Shown here one piece after another: positions 24,186 through 32,044 of a stretch of DNA of 45,510 bases. Numbering within the stretch: the first letter of the stretch is position 1; each line of letters opens with the position of its first letter. The notes under the pieces are model-generated. The model saw only the letters and a program-made list of their open reading frames with translations, was not told where the DNA came from and made no database searches. A program made the position numbers and the translations under genes. Source of the DNA: CAZADS01 sp964483985 (lineage in GTDB: Bacteria > Pseudomonadota > Alphaproteobacteria > Thalassobaculales > Thalassobaculaceae); contig CAZADS010000041.1 of the NCBI GenBank assembly GCA_964483985.1, forward strand, positions 1 through 45,510, in the 5' to 3' direction.

Positions 24186-24220
24186 TACCCGTGTGTGTTG
24201 GAACAGAATCCAGTATACGT

Positions 24221-24252
24221 GGGCAAAATGCCCTTTATCCTTAGAAGAAGGA
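24221..24252 (+). promoter_or_regulatory. Flagellin-type leader, copy 4 (flagellin 2): hairpin plus SD-sequestering element
   Basis: GGGCA/TGCCC around an AAA loop (24221-24233), then TCCTT (24238-24242) pairing perfectly with AAGGA (24248-24252), the ribosome-binding site. The primary sequence differs from copies 1-3 while both pairings are kept, which argues that the structure matters. Confidence 0.7.
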
Positions 24253-24259
24253 AACAGAA

Positions 24260-25123
24260 ATGGTAGCTAATTCTGTATTTACGGGTGCCGGCGCTTTAGC
24301 CGCGCTCAGAAATCTCAGTGACGTAAATAAACAACTGGCTCAAACCCAGAGCAGAGTTGGTTCTGGCTTGAGAGTGGCTAGTGCCATTGATAATACCTCT
24401 AGCTTTGCAATTGCTCAGGGTATTAGAGGAGAACTAAAGCAGGTTGATTCTATCGGCCAAGGGCTGGCTACGTTAAAGGCAATCGGTGATGTTGGGTTGG
24501 CTGGCGCCAAGGCAATATCTGATCTTTTGCCGGAAATTAGTGCAAAGTTAACCGAGCTTGTAAACACCAATCTAACGACCGCTCAACGTACACTTATTCG
24601 ATCGGAATTTGTTAGGCTGGCATCGCAAGCGAATGACATTGTTGCAACTTCCGTTTTTCGGGGCATCCGACTTTTAACTGGCACCGCTAGCGCCACGGCA
24701 CTTGCGACAATAGATAATAATGCTCTTACAGGCGGAGGTACGCCGGGGACTACCCCTGGTGGTGCTTTGAGGGTAACTGCTGTTAAACTTGTGGGGACAC
24801 AGATAACGTCCTTGGCTGCAGCCATTACCGGAACCGCGACCAATGCCCAAAGTGTTATTTTAGCGCAATACGCTGGTTTGGAATCGGTTGTAAATACGGC
24901 TCTTTCTTCGCTGGGCGCTGAAGTTAGGGCTATTACGCTTCACCAGAGCTTGTTAGAAAACTTAAGATCTAGTGTGGATGCCAGCTTGAGTTCTTACGTT
25001 GACGCTGACCTGGCGAGGGAGTCTGCACGTCTCACGTCCCTTCAGGTTCAACAGCAATTGGCTGTGCAAGGAGTAGGCATTGCCAATCAAAGGCCGCAAT
25101 CACTTCTGGGGCTATTTAGATAG
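24260..25123 (+). CDS. Flagellin 2
   Basis: A 287-residue flagellin with conserved ends: LAALRNLSDVNKQLAQTQSR and VGSGLRVASAIDNTSSFAIA at the N-terminus, YVDADLARESARLTSLQVQQ and QLAVQGVGIANQRPQSLLGL at the C-terminus. It differs from the other two by a short Gly/Thr/Pro-rich insertion (GGGTPGTTPGG) near the middle, about residues 160-170, likely the exposed tip. Translation probably depends on the leader hairpin. An intrinsic terminator follows 12 bases after the stop. Confidence 0.94.
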   Translation: MVANSVFTGAGALAALRNLSDVNKQLAQTQSRVGSGLRVASAIDNTSSFAIAQGIRGELKQVDSIGQGLATLKAIGDVGLAGAKAISDLLPEISAKLTELVNTNLTTAQRTLIRSEFVRLASQANDIVATSVFRGIRLLTGTASATALATIDNNALTGGGTPGTTPGGALRVTAVKLVGTQITSLAAAITGTATNAQSVILAQYAGLESVVNTALSSLGAEVRAITLHQSLLENLRSSVDASLSSYVDADLARESARLTSLQVQQQLAVQGVGIANQRPQSLLGLFR

Positions 25124-25135
25124 TAAAACGATATG

Positions 25136-25168
25136 GAGGGGGATAGCTTCAATTATCCTCCTCTTTTT
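25136..25168 (+). terminator. Intrinsic terminator after flagellin 2
   Basis: GAGGGGGATA pairs with TATCCTCCTC (one G-U) around an 8-base loop, directly followed by TTTTT. Confidence 0.88.
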
Positions 25169-25311
25169 CGAGTATATCCCGATTCGCTGAAATTTTCGGC
25201 GGATATTTGCGCGCCGGGAGGGAGAATCGTGGTGCTGGACTTTTCACTTAGAGCGTGACCAGAATCCTGTTTTTTCGTTTGAGATTTGGGTTAAGATGAT
25301 TTTTGTCGATA

Positions 25312-25343
25312 TACTTTTATTTAATAGTCACTAAATAAAAGTA
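25312..25343. repeat. 12-bp AT-only inverted repeat upstream of flbT
   Basis: TACTTTTATTTA pairs with TAAATAAAAGTA around an 8-base spacer. It sits about 170 bases before the flbT promoter candidate. It could be a protein-binding site or an RNA hairpin. It has no T run typical of a terminator. Confidence 0.5.
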
Positions 25344-25514
25344 AATAAATAATGGATCTGTTTTGTAAAATATAAGAAAAGTGGTTTTGTATCCAAGTAT
25401 CGAGAACTTTTTTGTCATCGCCCTAGATCCTGGCGGACATGGCGGCTTATACCCCTAATACTTACCTCTCTATAATAATCAAACATACCGTAAAAAAAAT
25501 GTTGTTTACTTTTC

Positions 25515-25544
25515 TTGACAATGATTCCGCTATTGCGTGACAAT
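25515..25544 (+). promoter_or_regulatory. Candidate sigma-70-type promoter of flbT-flaF
   Basis: TTGACA, an 18-base spacer, then GACAAT. A start near 25551 would give a leader of about 20 bases before the flbT ATG at 25574. This would set flbT apart from the sigma-54-driven structural operons. Confidence 0.45.
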
Positions 25545-25573
25545 TAGTCATCCATCTAATGGAATAATAAGCT

Positions 25574-26023
25574 ATGCCGCTTAAAATTAATGTGAAATCA
25601 GGTGAAAAATTTATAGTAAACGGCGCTGTTATGGTGGCCGGCGGGAAAGGGGCGGCATTAATCCTTCAGAATGAAGCGACAATTTTGTTGGGTAAAGATA
25701 TAATGCAAGAGGAAGAGGCTACCACGCCCGCGCGCAGAATCTATTTCTCAATTCTCGTGATGTATCTGGATCAAGATAACGCTCAAAGCTACCGCGATAC
25801 ATTTATGACTTATATAGAAGATTTCATGGAAGCGACCACGATCGCGGAAGTGAGACGCACCCTGCTTCATATAGTTGAAGACGTTAATAGCAAAGTCTAT
25901 TATCGAGCTCTTAGAACGTGTAAGGCGTTGATGAAATATGAAGATGAATTGCTGAAGATTGGGCCAATGGCTCTGGAGGACAATACGTCATGTCAGGAGT
26001 CGACGCCTACACCCGCGCGCTGA
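25574..26023 (+). CDS. flbT: Flagellin expression regulator FlbT
   Basis: A 149-residue FlbT. The N-terminus MPLKINVKSGEKFIVNGAVM, then LILQNEATILLGKDIMQEEE, TPARRIYFSILVMYLD and FMTYIEDFMEA match the family. In Caulobacter FlbT binds the 5' untranslated region of flagellin mRNA and lowers its stability and translation until the hook is complete. The likely targets here are the repeated leaders in front of the two small ORFs and flagellins 1 and 2. flaF overlaps its 3' end by 34 bases, the usual flbT/flaF coupling. Confidence 0.95.
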   Translation: MPLKINVKSGEKFIVNGAVMVAGGKGAALILQNEATILLGKDIMQEEEATTPARRIYFSILVMYLDQDNAQSYRDTFMTYIEDFMEATTIAEVRRTLLHIVEDVNSKVYYRALRTCKALMKYEDELLKIGPMALEDNTSCQESTPTPAR

Positions 26024-26445
26024 ATTATACGGGCTCATCGCGGAATACGGAATTTCGTTTGCTTGCCCAGGTAACGAAAGCACTGATGCAAGCAAAGGAA
26101 GTTGAGACCGAAGCTCGCTCTGATCCGAAAAAAATGGCGCTATTCTCGGATGCTCTTAACTGGAACAAACAAGTTTGGGACGCATTTGTTGAGGACTGCG
26201 GAACGGAAGGTAATCAACTTCCAAAGGAGACTAGAGCGGCGATCGTCAGTTTAGGAATATGGGTGACAAAAGAGACTATGCTAGGTCTATCGGGGGATGG
26301 AGATTTAGATAGTCTGATAGCTGTGAATCGTGATTTGATGAAAGGTTTGCAAGCGGGCTCAAAATTGAAACCGGATGTCGAAGAGGCTTCAGTATCTGAT
26401 AATACGGAAACTCGCCGTCACACATCTATTATAGATTTAGCTTAG
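25990..26445 (+). CDS. flaF: Flagellar biosynthesis regulator FlaF (copy 1)
   Basis: A 151-residue FlaF. Seen: AYTRALNYTGSSRNTEFRLL, AQVTKALMQA, LNWNKQVWDAFVEDC, LPKETRAAIVSLGIWVTKET and the closing LIAVNRDLMKGLQ. It promotes flagellin synthesis and export and acts opposite to FlbT in Caulobacter. GGAGGA lies eight bases before the ATG, within the end of flbT. It has about 30 residues more at the C-terminus than the second copy at 29637. A TPR/glycosyltransferase gene starts 13 bases downstream. Confidence 0.93.
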   Translation: MSGVDAYTRALNYTGSSRNTEFRLLAQVTKALMQAKEVETEARSDPKKMALFSDALNWNKQVWDAFVEDCGTEGNQLPKETRAAIVSLGIWVTKETMLGLSGDGDLDSLIAVNRDLMKGLQAGSKLKPDVEEASVSDNTETRRHTSIIDLA

Positions 26446-26458
26446 TAGTCTTTAAAGA

Positions 26459-28477
26459 ATGCCTAATGAAGAAGGATCCGTGGATAAGACGACGGATGGT
26501 CTAACGCCGGAACTACGCCGCCAGTTATCGGAACTGGAAAATATTTTCGGTGCCGCTCTTGCAAAACACGAAGCCGGACATTTGGAGGAAGCGAAACCGC
26601 TGTACGAAGCTGTTCTGCGTATCTTACCTCGGCATTCAGACAGTTTGCACTTATACGGTACGCTTCTTCATCAACAAAACTTGAATCAAGAAGCAGAGTC
26701 ATTTCTCCGCCAAGCTATCCTTTTAAGTCCAGGCATAGCTTCTTATTATAACCATTTGGGATCCGTGTTTCGTGCCCTTGGTAATTTAGATAGGGCTTTA
26801 TTGGCATTTCAGATCGCTGTTAAAATTAGGCCCAACAACCCGGAAGCGTTTTTAAACCTAGCCATCACCTTCGAAGATAAACAACACCCCGAAGCTGCGT
26901 TGGAAGCCGCGAGGCTAGCGTCGTGGCTAACCCCAGATGACGCAAACTGTAGATTAAGGTTGGGCGTTCTTCTTCAAAAGTTGGGTTCTATGGACGAGGC
27001 GCTGCGGGAGCTGTTAGTCGCGCAAACTATGTCACCGCTCGTAACGGAGACATATTTGCATCTCGCGATCGTTTATCGAGCGCTTGAAAACAATATTAAA
27101 ACGTTAATATCGGCCCAGCGTGGAATAATTTTGTCTCCTGGGACAAGGGAGGTTTATCCGCATCTGTCCGGTTCTATAAACGAAAATCTAGAAGGATTCG
27201 ACTGCCTAAGTTGGGCTTCTCGTGCTATCTACTTAAAGCCTTTAGACAGCAAATTATGGAGCAATCTTGCTGCGGAATATAACCTCGTGTTTCAGTTTAA
27301 AGAATCAGTTGATAAGGCCAGACGCGCGATTATTTTAGATCCAACTGAAGATCTGGCATACAATAACTTAGGGGTGGGATTGTACCAAATCTGCAAATAC
27401 TCAGACGCTGTCAGATTTGCTCGGTCAGGCCATATTGCATTTCCTTATTTGGCTGAGCTTGAATTTGTTCTATCCCAGTCTGCGTTTGCAATCCGTGATT
27501 ATGACCTAGCATGGCATCATTGGCCTTCTCGTTATCGATTAGAAGAGGCACCCCAGCGTGTGGGCCTGCCTCCTAAACGCTGGGATGGGAAACTAATTTC
27601 GGAGGATCATCTTCTTCTTTGCTCGGAACAGGGAATCGGTGACGAGATAATGTTTCTCAGCTGTTTACCCGATTTATTGGAGACGATTGAAGACGTTACT
27701 TTAGAATGTGAGACGAGATGGCATTCAATATTTAAACGTACATTTCCTTCCATTACGTTAGTGTCTCGGCAGGTGTATGGGAACGAAGTAGGTAACGCAG
27801 TTTACGATTACCGTGACCTGGTAAAGCGTGGCGATTACAAATACTACGCGTTTCACGGCGATTTACCGGCTATTTTCCGACGCGATCTAGATAAACAAGC
27901 CCCGAGAGGAGGATATTTAAAAGTCGATGACAAGGAGGCAAATTATTGGAGTCAGCGATTGTCGTCTTTTAGGCATTTACCGGTGATTGGTATTTGTTGG
28001 CGAAGTGGATTAGATCTTACTCGTAAACGATCTTTTTATTACCCTGATGTTTTAGAGCTTTTTTCCCAGCTCCCTTATAATGATTGTGTTTTAGTAAGCC
28101 TTCAGTATGGCGAATACCGGGAGGAAATTGAATCTGTAAGGAGCCAACTGGGAGTGGTGGTGCATGATTTTCCGGAACTAGATCAAACACATGAATTAGA
28201 CCGTGTTGCAGCGTTGATGAGTTGCTTGGATCTTGCTATTGCGCCAAGCACAACAGTTTGCCATTTAGCTTGTGCTGTCGGTATCCCGACCATTGGTATG
28301 GATAAATCAAATTTCGACTGTATTAATCAACGGGATCCGCTTTTCTCTAACCTTCTACCTGTTATGGATGGGACTGATTCCGTCAACACAAGTTTGGCTG
28401 CTAAAAGAACATCTCAAGCCTTAAGTTTTTTTCTAAGACATCGTAAATTACCTATTGTAGCACCCGGCAATTCTTAA
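26459..28477 (+). CDS. TPR / glycosyltransferase-like protein 2 (FlmG-like)
   Basis: A 672-residue protein, the largest of three paralogues. The N-terminal two thirds contain about ten TPR-like units (AKHEAGHLEEAKPLYEAVLR, NHLGSVFRALGNLDRALLAF, NNLGVGLYQICKYSDAVRFA). The GT-B-like domain starts with PPKRWDGK (about residue 372) and the signature SEQGIGDEIMFLS (about 391), followed by IGICWRSGLD, VSLQYG and DLAIAPSTTVCHLACAVGIP. In the flbT-flaF operon, it is the best candidate here for the flagellin glycosyltransferase by analogy with FlmG. The start at 26459 has a poor ribosome-binding site; a GTG at 26480, closer to AGAAGGA, is an alternative. Confidence 0.78.
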   Translation: MPNEEGSVDKTTDGLTPELRRQLSELENIFGAALAKHEAGHLEEAKPLYEAVLRILPRHSDSLHLYGTLLHQQNLNQEAESFLRQAILLSPGIASYYNHLGSVFRALGNLDRALLAFQIAVKIRPNNPEAFLNLAITFEDKQHPEAALEAARLASWLTPDDANCRLRLGVLLQKLGSMDEALRELLVAQTMSPLVTETYLHLAIVYRALENNIKTLISAQRGIILSPGTREVYPHLSGSINENLEGFDCLSWASRAIYLKPLDSKLWSNLAAEYNLVFQFKESVDKARRAIILDPTEDLAYNNLGVGLYQICKYSDAVRFARSGHIAFPYLAELEFVLSQSAFAIRDYDLAWHHWPSRYRLEEAPQRVGLPPKRWDGKLISEDHLLLCSEQGIGDEIMFLSCLPDLLETIEDVTLECETRWHSIFKRTFPSITLVSRQVYGNEVGNAVYDYRDLVKRGDYKYYAFHGDLPAIFRRDLDKQAPRGGYLKVDDKEANYWSQRLSSFRHLPVIGICWRSGLDLTRKRSFYYPDVLELFSQLPYNDCVLVSLQYGEYREEIESVRSQLGVVVHDFPELDQTHELDRVAALMSCLDLAIAPSTTVCHLACAVGIPTIGMDKSNFDCINQRDPLFSNLLPVMDGTDSVNTSLAAKRTSQALSFFLRHRKLPIVAPGNS

Positions 28478-28520
28478 CCATTAGCTAAGGGAAATTCCTG
28501 CCGGTTAGGTCTAAAACAAG

Positions 28521-28550
28521 CCAAACAAAGAAAATACTTCTTTTATTTGG
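28521..28550 (+). terminator. Hairpin after the flbT-flaF-TPR/GT operon
   Basis: CCAAA and AAAGAA pair with TTCTTT and TTTGG with a small internal loop, followed by ATTGTTTTAATT. It lies 44 bases after the stop. Confidence 0.55.
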
Positions 28551-28597
28551 ATTGTTTTAATTACGTAAAATCAATGAGTTAACGATTTCATTTCAAT

Positions 28598-28613
28598 TGG
28601 CCCAGTCTTTGCT
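28598..28613 (+). promoter_or_regulatory. Candidate sigma-54 promoter of flagellin 3
   Basis: TGGCCCAGTCTTTGCT: 14-base GG-to-GC span and a perfect TTGCT. The predicted start near 28624 gives a leader of about 140 bases before the flagellin 3 ATG. Confidence 0.75.
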
Positions 28614-28690
28614 GATTAATCGGCAGGATCGGTTGGTCCGTTGGTTCAACCGAGGGGTTATCGGACCTAAAGAATGAACGTTCGTTAACG

Positions 28691-28732
28691 CCAGCAACGC
28701 AGATGGGATCAAGGAAAGGTGCGTGTTGTTGG
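28691..28732 (+). promoter_or_regulatory. Long hairpin in the flagellin 3 leader
   Basis: CCAGCAAC pairs with GTTGTTGG (one G-U), a two-base bulge follows, then GCA pairs with TGC. It lies 32 bases before the ATG. This leader lacks the CCTT/GAGG element of the other two flagellins; its ribosome-binding site AGAAGGA looks exposed. Confidence 0.45.
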
Positions 28733-28764
28733 ACCCTCGATAAAATGTCAGAAGGAAATAAACG

Positions 28765-29589
28765 ATGGTCAACAATAGTATCCTTACAAACCCGGACGCT
28801 TTTACGGCGTTACGGACGCTTGAAAGAACAAACAGCAAACTTGCGGACAGTCAAAGGAGAGTTTCTACAGGACTTAAGATTAGTGGGGCCGTGGATGATG
28901 CGTCAAATTTCGCTATAGCTCAAGGCGTGCGGGGTGACATCCGAGCACTCGGCGCTATTACGCAAGGTCTGAACAACGCAAAAGGTATCGGGCAAGTAGC
29001 TTTGGCCGGAGCAACTGCGATTTCTGATTTACTTCAAGATATCCGGCAAAAATTAACGGAGCTGGCAAATGAAGGATTGACTACACAACAACGCCAAATT
29101 GTTAAAGATGATTATGATGCTCTACTATCCCAGGCATCTGCATTCGTTTCTAACGCTGTTTTTAATAACAAAAATTTATTAACGGGCGCTAGTAATGTAA
29201 ATACATTATCAAATTTGAATGGCGGAACCTTAAGATTGACCGCCCAGACTAATGTTGGTCTTCGAATTACCAGTCTTGCCGCGTCTATTCTAGGTACAGC
29301 GACAAACGCGCAAAGTGTTTTAACCTCTCAATATAGCAATTTGGAATCGGTGGTTAACACGGCTCTTGGTTCACTTGGTGCGGAAATCCGGGCCCTTAAT
29401 TTTCAGTCAGAATTCTTATCAACCGTGCAGGATGCAACCGAAATAGGCTTAGGTAATATCGTTGATGCAGATTTGGCGAGAGAATCCGCAGCATTAACCG
29501 CGCTGCAAGTTAGGCAACAGCTGGGAGTCCAAGTGTTGAATATTGCTAATCAGGCGCCACAGGTTCTGCTTGGGTTGCTTCAAAATTGA
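28765..29589 (+). CDS. Flagellin 3
   Basis: A 274-residue flagellin close to flagellin 1. They share runs such as VLTxQYSNLESxVNTALGSLG and GTATNAQSVL. Conserved N-terminal FTALRTLERTNSKLADSQRR and VSTGLKISGAVDDASNFAIA; C-terminal IVDADLARESAALTALQVRQ and QLGVQVLNIANQAPQVLLGL, ending LQN instead of FR. It has its own sigma-54 promoter and a different leader, and is followed 47 bases later by a second flaF. That makes it a separate flagellin/chaperone module, perhaps expressed at another time or placed in another part of the filament (inference). Confidence 0.95.
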   Translation: MVNNSILTNPDAFTALRTLERTNSKLADSQRRVSTGLKISGAVDDASNFAIAQGVRGDIRALGAITQGLNNAKGIGQVALAGATAISDLLQDIRQKLTELANEGLTTQQRQIVKDDYDALLSQASAFVSNAVFNNKNLLTGASNVNTLSNLNGGTLRLTAQTNVGLRITSLAASILGTATNAQSVLTSQYSNLESVVNTALGSLGAEIRALNFQSEFLSTVQDATEIGLGNIVDADLARESAALTALQVRQQLGVQVLNIANQAPQVLLGLLQN

Positions 29590-29636
29590 TGTAAATCAAT
29601 TCCGGAGCGCAACGTCTGATCTAAGGAAAACTTTTA

Positions 29637-29984
29637 ATGCATGGTTATGCAGCCTACGCAAAAGTTCAATCGGTAACTCGTTCTCATAGAGATACCGAAT
29701 ATCAGGTCTTGGCAGCTGTCACAGGCGCTTTAACCCGAGTTCGAGACGGTGAAGGCTCTTTGCAGGATAAAATTAAAGCTGTATTGTGGAATGATAAGGT
29801 TTGGAGCACATTTATGTGTGACCTTAGTTCGCCTGATAATAGTTTACCAAAATCTCTAAAGGGTGCACTTTTAAGCTTGGCAATTTGGGTTGCTAAGGAA
29901 ACCCAATTAGTAATAGATAACAACGCAAATCTTGATGGATTAATAAATATTAATAAACAAATCATGGAAGGCTTGAGGTCTTGA
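29637..29984 (+). CDS. FlaF-like protein (copy 2), paired with flagellin 3
   Basis: A 115-residue paralogue of the FlaF at 25990. The shared pattern is AYAKVQSVTRSHRDTEYQVL, AAVTGALTRV, LWNDKVWSTFMCDLSS, SLPKSLKGALLSLAIWVAKE and NINKQIMEGLRS. It lacks the long C-terminal tail of copy 1. AAGGA lies eight bases before the ATG. It is the second gene after flagellin 3 and converges on a TPR/glycosyltransferase gene. It is probably the dedicated partner of flagellin 3; no second flbT accompanies it. Confidence 0.88.
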   Translation: MHGYAAYAKVQSVTRSHRDTEYQVLAAVTGALTRVRDGEGSLQDKIKAVLWNDKVWSTFMCDLSSPDNSLPKSLKGALLSLAIWVAKETQLVIDNNANLDGLININKQIMEGLRS

Positions 29985-30022
29985 ACTATTCTCAAGGAAA
30001 CCATGGTGTTTTCTACAGATTC

Positions 30023-31762
30023 TTAATTGCATTCCGTTGAAATCGAGTGAGCCACGTCCGCACTAACTTCCCACCAGTGTCGAGAAGACGTTTTGGTTAT
30101 AATTCTCAATTTCGGTGTCCATGGTTGGCCCTTTGTGCCCAATGATGTCCAGTCGTGCCCTAATGCCATCCCGAAGGACCTAGTGCCAACTGCGCCGGCC
30201 AAGGCAACTATGGATGTCATTGGACCTACTACCACGTCTAATTCTCTAATTAAGGCGGCTAGCTTATCTAAATCGTCTCGTAAATTTATATCGGTAGGCC
30301 TATAAATTTGTTTCCCATAATGCTTCTCTGCTTTTTGTAGATCAGCTTCGCAATCCCCGTGTTGTAAATTTATCGGACACATATCAGGGAGTGAAAATAT
30401 AGGACCAAGATTCAGTATATCAAAATAATAGTGCGCATAGGCTTGGTCAGGCATAATGCTTTGAAAGCAGAAACCAATTTTCAATTTAGATGATGAGAAT
30501 CGCATTAGCTTTTCACTCCATATTCCGCGCTCAGAAATATCAGGAGTTAAATAACTAGAATGGTTTCCAAATGATTTTATAGATGGTCGAACATGGCGCG
30601 GAAGTTCTCCAAGGGCAGTATGGAAATTTATACCATGAGTTTTAGTAAACTCGCCATAGTTCATGGTAGATGGCGATCCAAATGTCCTGGGCAATTTTGC
30701 AACGAATTGAAGCTGGGGGAAACTTCGTTTGTATAATGCCAGCAGCCGATGATCGCATTCCACTATACATGGCGCCGTTGCCAAAGTTGCTAAATCATTG
30801 AAACAGGAAGCGAATCTCAACTCGTCGCCTATTCCCTGTTCGTGAAATACCAGAAGTTTGCCGCTTTTTATGGGTTTGCCATCCCACTCATTAGGAAGCC
30901 CACTTCTTTCTACATGGACTTCGGGTTTTAAGTGTCGCCACCGATATTCTACCCAGCCTGAGGATAAATTGCCATTGGTTAGAAGCGCGTTTGCATAGTT
31001 ATACCGCACCGATACGTTCTTGGGTGCTATGAATAACGCCCAGCGTGAAAGCCGAATGAGATTATTTCCGCTATTATCCATTAATTCAATAAAAGCAGCG
31101 TTGATGATCGGCTCTAAACGACTCGGAGCCAAAATAATACAACGCCTTAGGTCGTGTTTGGCTAATTCGCCCTTTGCTTGTGATTCGAAAACCGAAGAAC
31201 GGACAAAAAATGCATTTAATAAATCCTCGTGGTTAGAAATCACGATATTCAGCACATTTTCTGCGGATTTATATTCGCCAATTATGTTAAGTGCTTCCCC
31301 GAATTTAGTTTGCCATCTCATTTGGTGAGGTTGGCAAATAACAGCGTGTTTTAACGCAGAAATAGAATCATGAGCTCGGTTAAGACTAATCAAGGTTAAT
31401 CCTAGATTAAAAAAAGCTTCTCCGTTTCCGGGGTTAATCTCACAAGCGTGTCGAAAAGCATATTCTGCTTCTTCGAGTCGTTTCATTGACATAAACGCAC
31501 AACCATAATGGTTAAACGCGTCACTGTTGGCCGGATTGCCCGCAATTGCCCGATGCAGATATTGGATTGCGTTTTGTTGATGCCCAGTTTGGTGCATCGC
31601 GACGCCCATGTATTGAAGTGCTATCGGTTGATTCGGTAATATAGCTAAAACCTCTCCATAATATTTTATGGCTAGGGTCAGCTCAGAGGCTTCGTGATGC
31701 TTTAAACCTTGCTGCAATTTTTTAAGGACGTCTTTGGACATTCCATCGGTACTGCGGTTCAT
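30023..31762 (-). CDS. TPR / glycosyltransferase-like protein 3 (FlmG-like)
   Basis: A 579-residue paralogue of the proteins at 16178 and 26459. About six TPR units at the N-terminus (ALQYMGVAMHQTGHQQNAIQ, NHYGCAFMSMKRLEEAEYAF, NLGLTLISLNRAHDSISALK). The GT-B-like part has GLPNEWDGKPI, HEQGIGDELRFAS (about residue 308), LKIGFCFQS, INLQHGD and LDVVVGPMTSIVALAGAVGT. In this copy the CWRSG motif of the other two reads CFQSI, so its acceptor or activity may differ. AAAGGA lies eight bases before the ATG. It lies between flaF copy 2 (convergent) and flgK (divergent). Confidence 0.75.
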   Translation of the reverse strand: MNRSTDGMSKDVLKKLQQGLKHHEASELTLAIKYYGEVLAILPNQPIALQYMGVAMHQTGHQQNAIQYLHRAIAGNPANSDAFNHYGCAFMSMKRLEEAEYAFRHACEINPGNGEAFFNLGLTLISLNRAHDSISALKHAVICQPHQMRWQTKFGEALNIIGEYKSAENVLNIVISNHEDLLNAFFVRSSVFESQAKGELAKHDLRRCIILAPSRLEPIINAAFIELMDNSGNNLIRLSRWALFIAPKNVSVRYNYANALLTNGNLSSGWVEYRWRHLKPEVHVERSGLPNEWDGKPIKSGKLLVFHEQGIGDELRFASCFNDLATLATAPCIVECDHRLLALYKRSFPQLQFVAKLPRTFGSPSTMNYGEFTKTHGINFHTALGELPRHVRPSIKSFGNHSSYLTPDISERGIWSEKLMRFSSSKLKIGFCFQSIMPDQAYAHYYFDILNLGPIFSLPDMCPINLQHGDCEADLQKAEKHYGKQIYRPTDINLRDDLDKLAALIRELDVVVGPMTSIVALAGAVGTRSFGMALGHDWTSLGTKGQPWTPKLRIITKTSSRHWWEVSADVAHSISTECN

Positions 31763-31822
31763 CTGAATATCCTTTGGAGATTATGGTCTCTCTAAGTGTG
31801 AACCTCTTTATTATAGCTTGAT

Positions 31823-31838
31823 GGGCATCGTTTTTGCA
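31823..31838 (+). promoter_or_regulatory. Candidate sigma-54 promoter of flgK-flgL
   Basis: GGGCATCGTTTTTGCA has the 14-base GG-to-GC span and a perfect TTGCA. The predicted start near 31849 leaves a leader of about 195 bases before flgK. Confidence 0.7.
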
Positions 31839-32044
31839 CCTTTATGGTAATCGTTTTAATAGTATCGTCCTTCCATTCCTGCGATGAGAAAAATTTCACT
31901 TGAGCGTAATAAATCTTTTTAATCAATTGAAATTAGGTTGAATGTTTGAACCCAAAAAGCAAAGGAAACTTGGCCTGATATTTGCATATATAACTCTACC
32001 TAAAGGTTCATTAGTTTATGATAACTTTTTAGAGAGGCCAAGAC

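Larger units (their letters stand above)
25124..25573 (+). other. 450-bp region upstream of flbT
   Basis: It holds the flagellin 2 terminator, a 12-bp AT-only inverted repeat (25312-25343) and a TTGACA-type promoter at 25515. No gene and no convincing sigma-54 element were seen. Confidence 0.6.
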
